Source: Bdellovibrio sp. (GTDB lineage Bacteria > Bdellovibrionota > Bdellovibrionia > Bdellovibrionales > Bdellovibrionaceae). Taken from it: a stretch of 5,520 nucleotides of DNA. Below, one piece after another: positions 4,614 to 5,520 of the stretch. Position 1 is the stretch's first letter, and each line of letters starts with the position of its first letter. Location: assembly GCA_003176075.1 (NCBI GenBank), contig PSRN01000298.1:1-5520 (forward strand). The letters run 5' to 3'. A model generated the notes under the pieces. It worked only from the letters and a program-made list of their open reading frames with translations. It did not search any database and was not told the origin of the DNA. A program made the translations under genes and the position numbers.

Positions 4614-5520
4614 ATGAATTTGGCGCTTCTTTTCCTGGCCTTGTTCGGCCTCTCATCTTCACCGGTTTGGGTTCGCTGGGCCGGTGCTTCAAACGAGGCG
4701 ATTGGCACCCACCGTCTGATCGGCTCAGCCCTACTTATGGCAGGGATTTGCCTGGTGCAGGGAAAACCTTTTTGGCGGCGGGATCGCTCTTCGTCTTGGA
4801 TTGTCCTTTCTGGGTTTCTTCTCTTTGTTCATCTTTGGACCTACGTTTACGCAGCCCAAAACACCAGCATTCCCCATTTGATGATTCTCTACTCCGCCAA
4901 TCCTCTTTTCACGGCGTTGGGGGCCTTGTTATTCTTTAAGGAAGAGTTCCCCCGCCGCCTTTATTTCGCCTATCCGCTCGCCGTGGTCGGTTTGACGGTC
5001 TTGATGTTGGAGCGGCCAACCACCATCCCCCTGACGCCTGAACAAGCCTGGCGGGGAGACTGGATGGCCATAGTGGCGGCTCTGACTCATTCGATGTACG
5101 TGTTGGCCGCTAAAAAGGCGCGGCAAGGGACAGACAATTTTCGCTTTTCTTTTGGACTCTACCTGGTGTCAGGTCTTTTCTACGGTGGACTATGGCTGGT
5201 GACGACGGCCAAGCAGGGTGTGGTATTTCCCGCGCCGTTTTACCTTTCGGTGGCTGGCTTGATTGTGTTCCCCTCAATTCTGGGTCACACTCTGATCACC
5301 TATCTGCTCAAGCACATGAATGTCAATTTGCTCTCTTGCTCCAAACTTGTTGAACCGGCCATTTCTTCGTTGCTCGCGTTTTTTCTCTTTTCTGAAACCA
5401 TTGGCAGTCTCGGTGTCCTGGCCTTTGCCTTGATCGGCAGCGCCGTGCTGATTCTCTTCGCGCCGGCGGTTCAGCAGGGGTTGCAGCGATTGGCGTGGCT
5501 GCGGAGGTGCCGGAGGCACC
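4614..5520 (+). CDS. EamA/DMT-superfamily transporter (3' end at or beyond window edge)
   Basis: An open frame of 302 codons from ATG 4614 reaches the right edge without a stop. It encodes about ten hydrophobic helices (near residues 2-20, 30-48, 62-80, 89-108, 117-132, 149-166, 178-198, 209-232, 238-259, 262-284), the two-times-five EamA layout of the drug/metabolite transporter superfamily. Typical features are Arg34 in helix 2, SANPLFTALGALLFFKEE (94-111) ending the first half, and MNVNLLSCSKLVEP (235-248) with FFLFSE (256-261) in the second half. It is an inner-membrane carrier, probably exporting a small metabolite; the substrate cannot be predicted. The fold is complete by about residue 285; the tail ending WLRRCRRH is read from a repeat copy at 5499-5520. 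Only a weak ribosome site (AGG at 4602-4604) precedes the start. No convincing promoter was found between the array and the gene. Confidence 0.9.
   Translation, partial: MNLALLFLALFGLSSSPVWVRWAGASNEAIGTHRLIGSALLMAGICLVQGKPFWRRDRSSSWIVLSGFLLFVHLWTYVYAAQNTSIPHLMILYSANPLFTALGALLFFKEEFPRRLYFAYPLAVVGLTVLMLERPTTIPLTPEQAWRGDWMAIVAALTHSMYVLAAKKARQGTDNFRFSFGLYLVSGLFYGGLWLVTTAKQGVVFPAPFYLSVAGLIVFPSILGHTLITYLLKHMNVNLLSCSKLVEPAISSLLAFFLFSETIGSLGVLAFALIGSAVLILFAPAVQQGLQRLAWLRRCRRH
5499..5520 (+). repeat. repeat copy at the 3' end of the transporter gene (cut by window edge)
   Basis: These 22 bases match positions 2-23 of the 31-bp unit with one difference (loop GGA instead of GAA). The hairpin stem GGTGCC / GGCACC (5506-5511, 5515-5520) is perfect. 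It is read in frame as LRRCRRH, the same peptide given by one frame of the array. The element continues beyond the window. Confidence 0.8.

Noticed and set aside
4342..4708. Overlapping open frames on both strands across the 31-bp array, each with a 31-residue repeat pattern
   Set aside because: They are open only because the repeat unit lacks stops in all frames; they have no recognisable domain or ribosome site and arise from the array.
1..5520. A defence, toxin-antitoxin or mobile-element system
   Set aside because: All substantial genes are housekeeping or transport families; no transposase, integrase, nuclease-plus-partner pair or toxin-like small gene pair was seen.

Overview
The window looks like ordinary chromosomal DNA of a Gram-negative bacterium. 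Base composition is balanced (roughly half G+C by eye). Supporting this are a probable lipoprotein with an N-terminal export signal, and ApaG, PdxH and an FkpA/Mip-like FKBP, a mix typical of Proteobacteria and related groups. A Bdellovibrionota-like or other deep proteobacterial origin is only a guess. I see no rRNA, tRNA, phage, transposase, CRISPR or defence genes.

Layout: (1) 1-377, minus strand, the 5' part of a membrane-anchored coiled-coil protein, possibly RmuC, running off the left edge. (2) 507-1529, plus strand, an endonuclease/exonuclease/phosphatase-fold metal-dependent hydrolase with its catalytic motifs intact. (3) 1670-2059, plus strand, apaG. (4) Convergent to apaG, a minus-strand cluster in the transcription order FKBP-type prolyl isomerase lipoprotein (4252-3509), pdxH (3486-2860), pcp (2769-2092); pcp probably also has its own promoter. 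(5) A 361-bp divergent intergenic region (4253-4613) holding a short palindrome, three 10-bp-phased heptamers and a five-copy 31-bp tandem repeat. (6) 4614-5520, plus strand, an EamA/DMT-type ten-helix transporter reaching the right edge.

The genes do not form one pathway. They are housekeeping functions: protein folding in the envelope, vitamin B6 cofactor synthesis, removal of N-terminal pyroglutamate, a phosphodiesterase-like activity, ApaG, and small-molecule transport.

The most noteworthy content is a family of short hairpin-forming repeats with a CGAAGGC-like core. It occurs as five perfect-length tandem 31-bp units between the FKBP gene and the transporter gene, as single copies at the 3' ends of pcp and of the transporter gene, and as two more diverged copies in the opposite orientation before apaG. 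In both pcp and the transporter gene the repeat is read as coding sequence and supplies the C-terminal residues. The unit has no stop codon in any of the six frames, so it can lengthen proteins without cutting them short. I found no convincing evidence of a new multi-gene system. The repeat family and the regulatory-looking region upstream of the FKBP gene are the parts worth following up.
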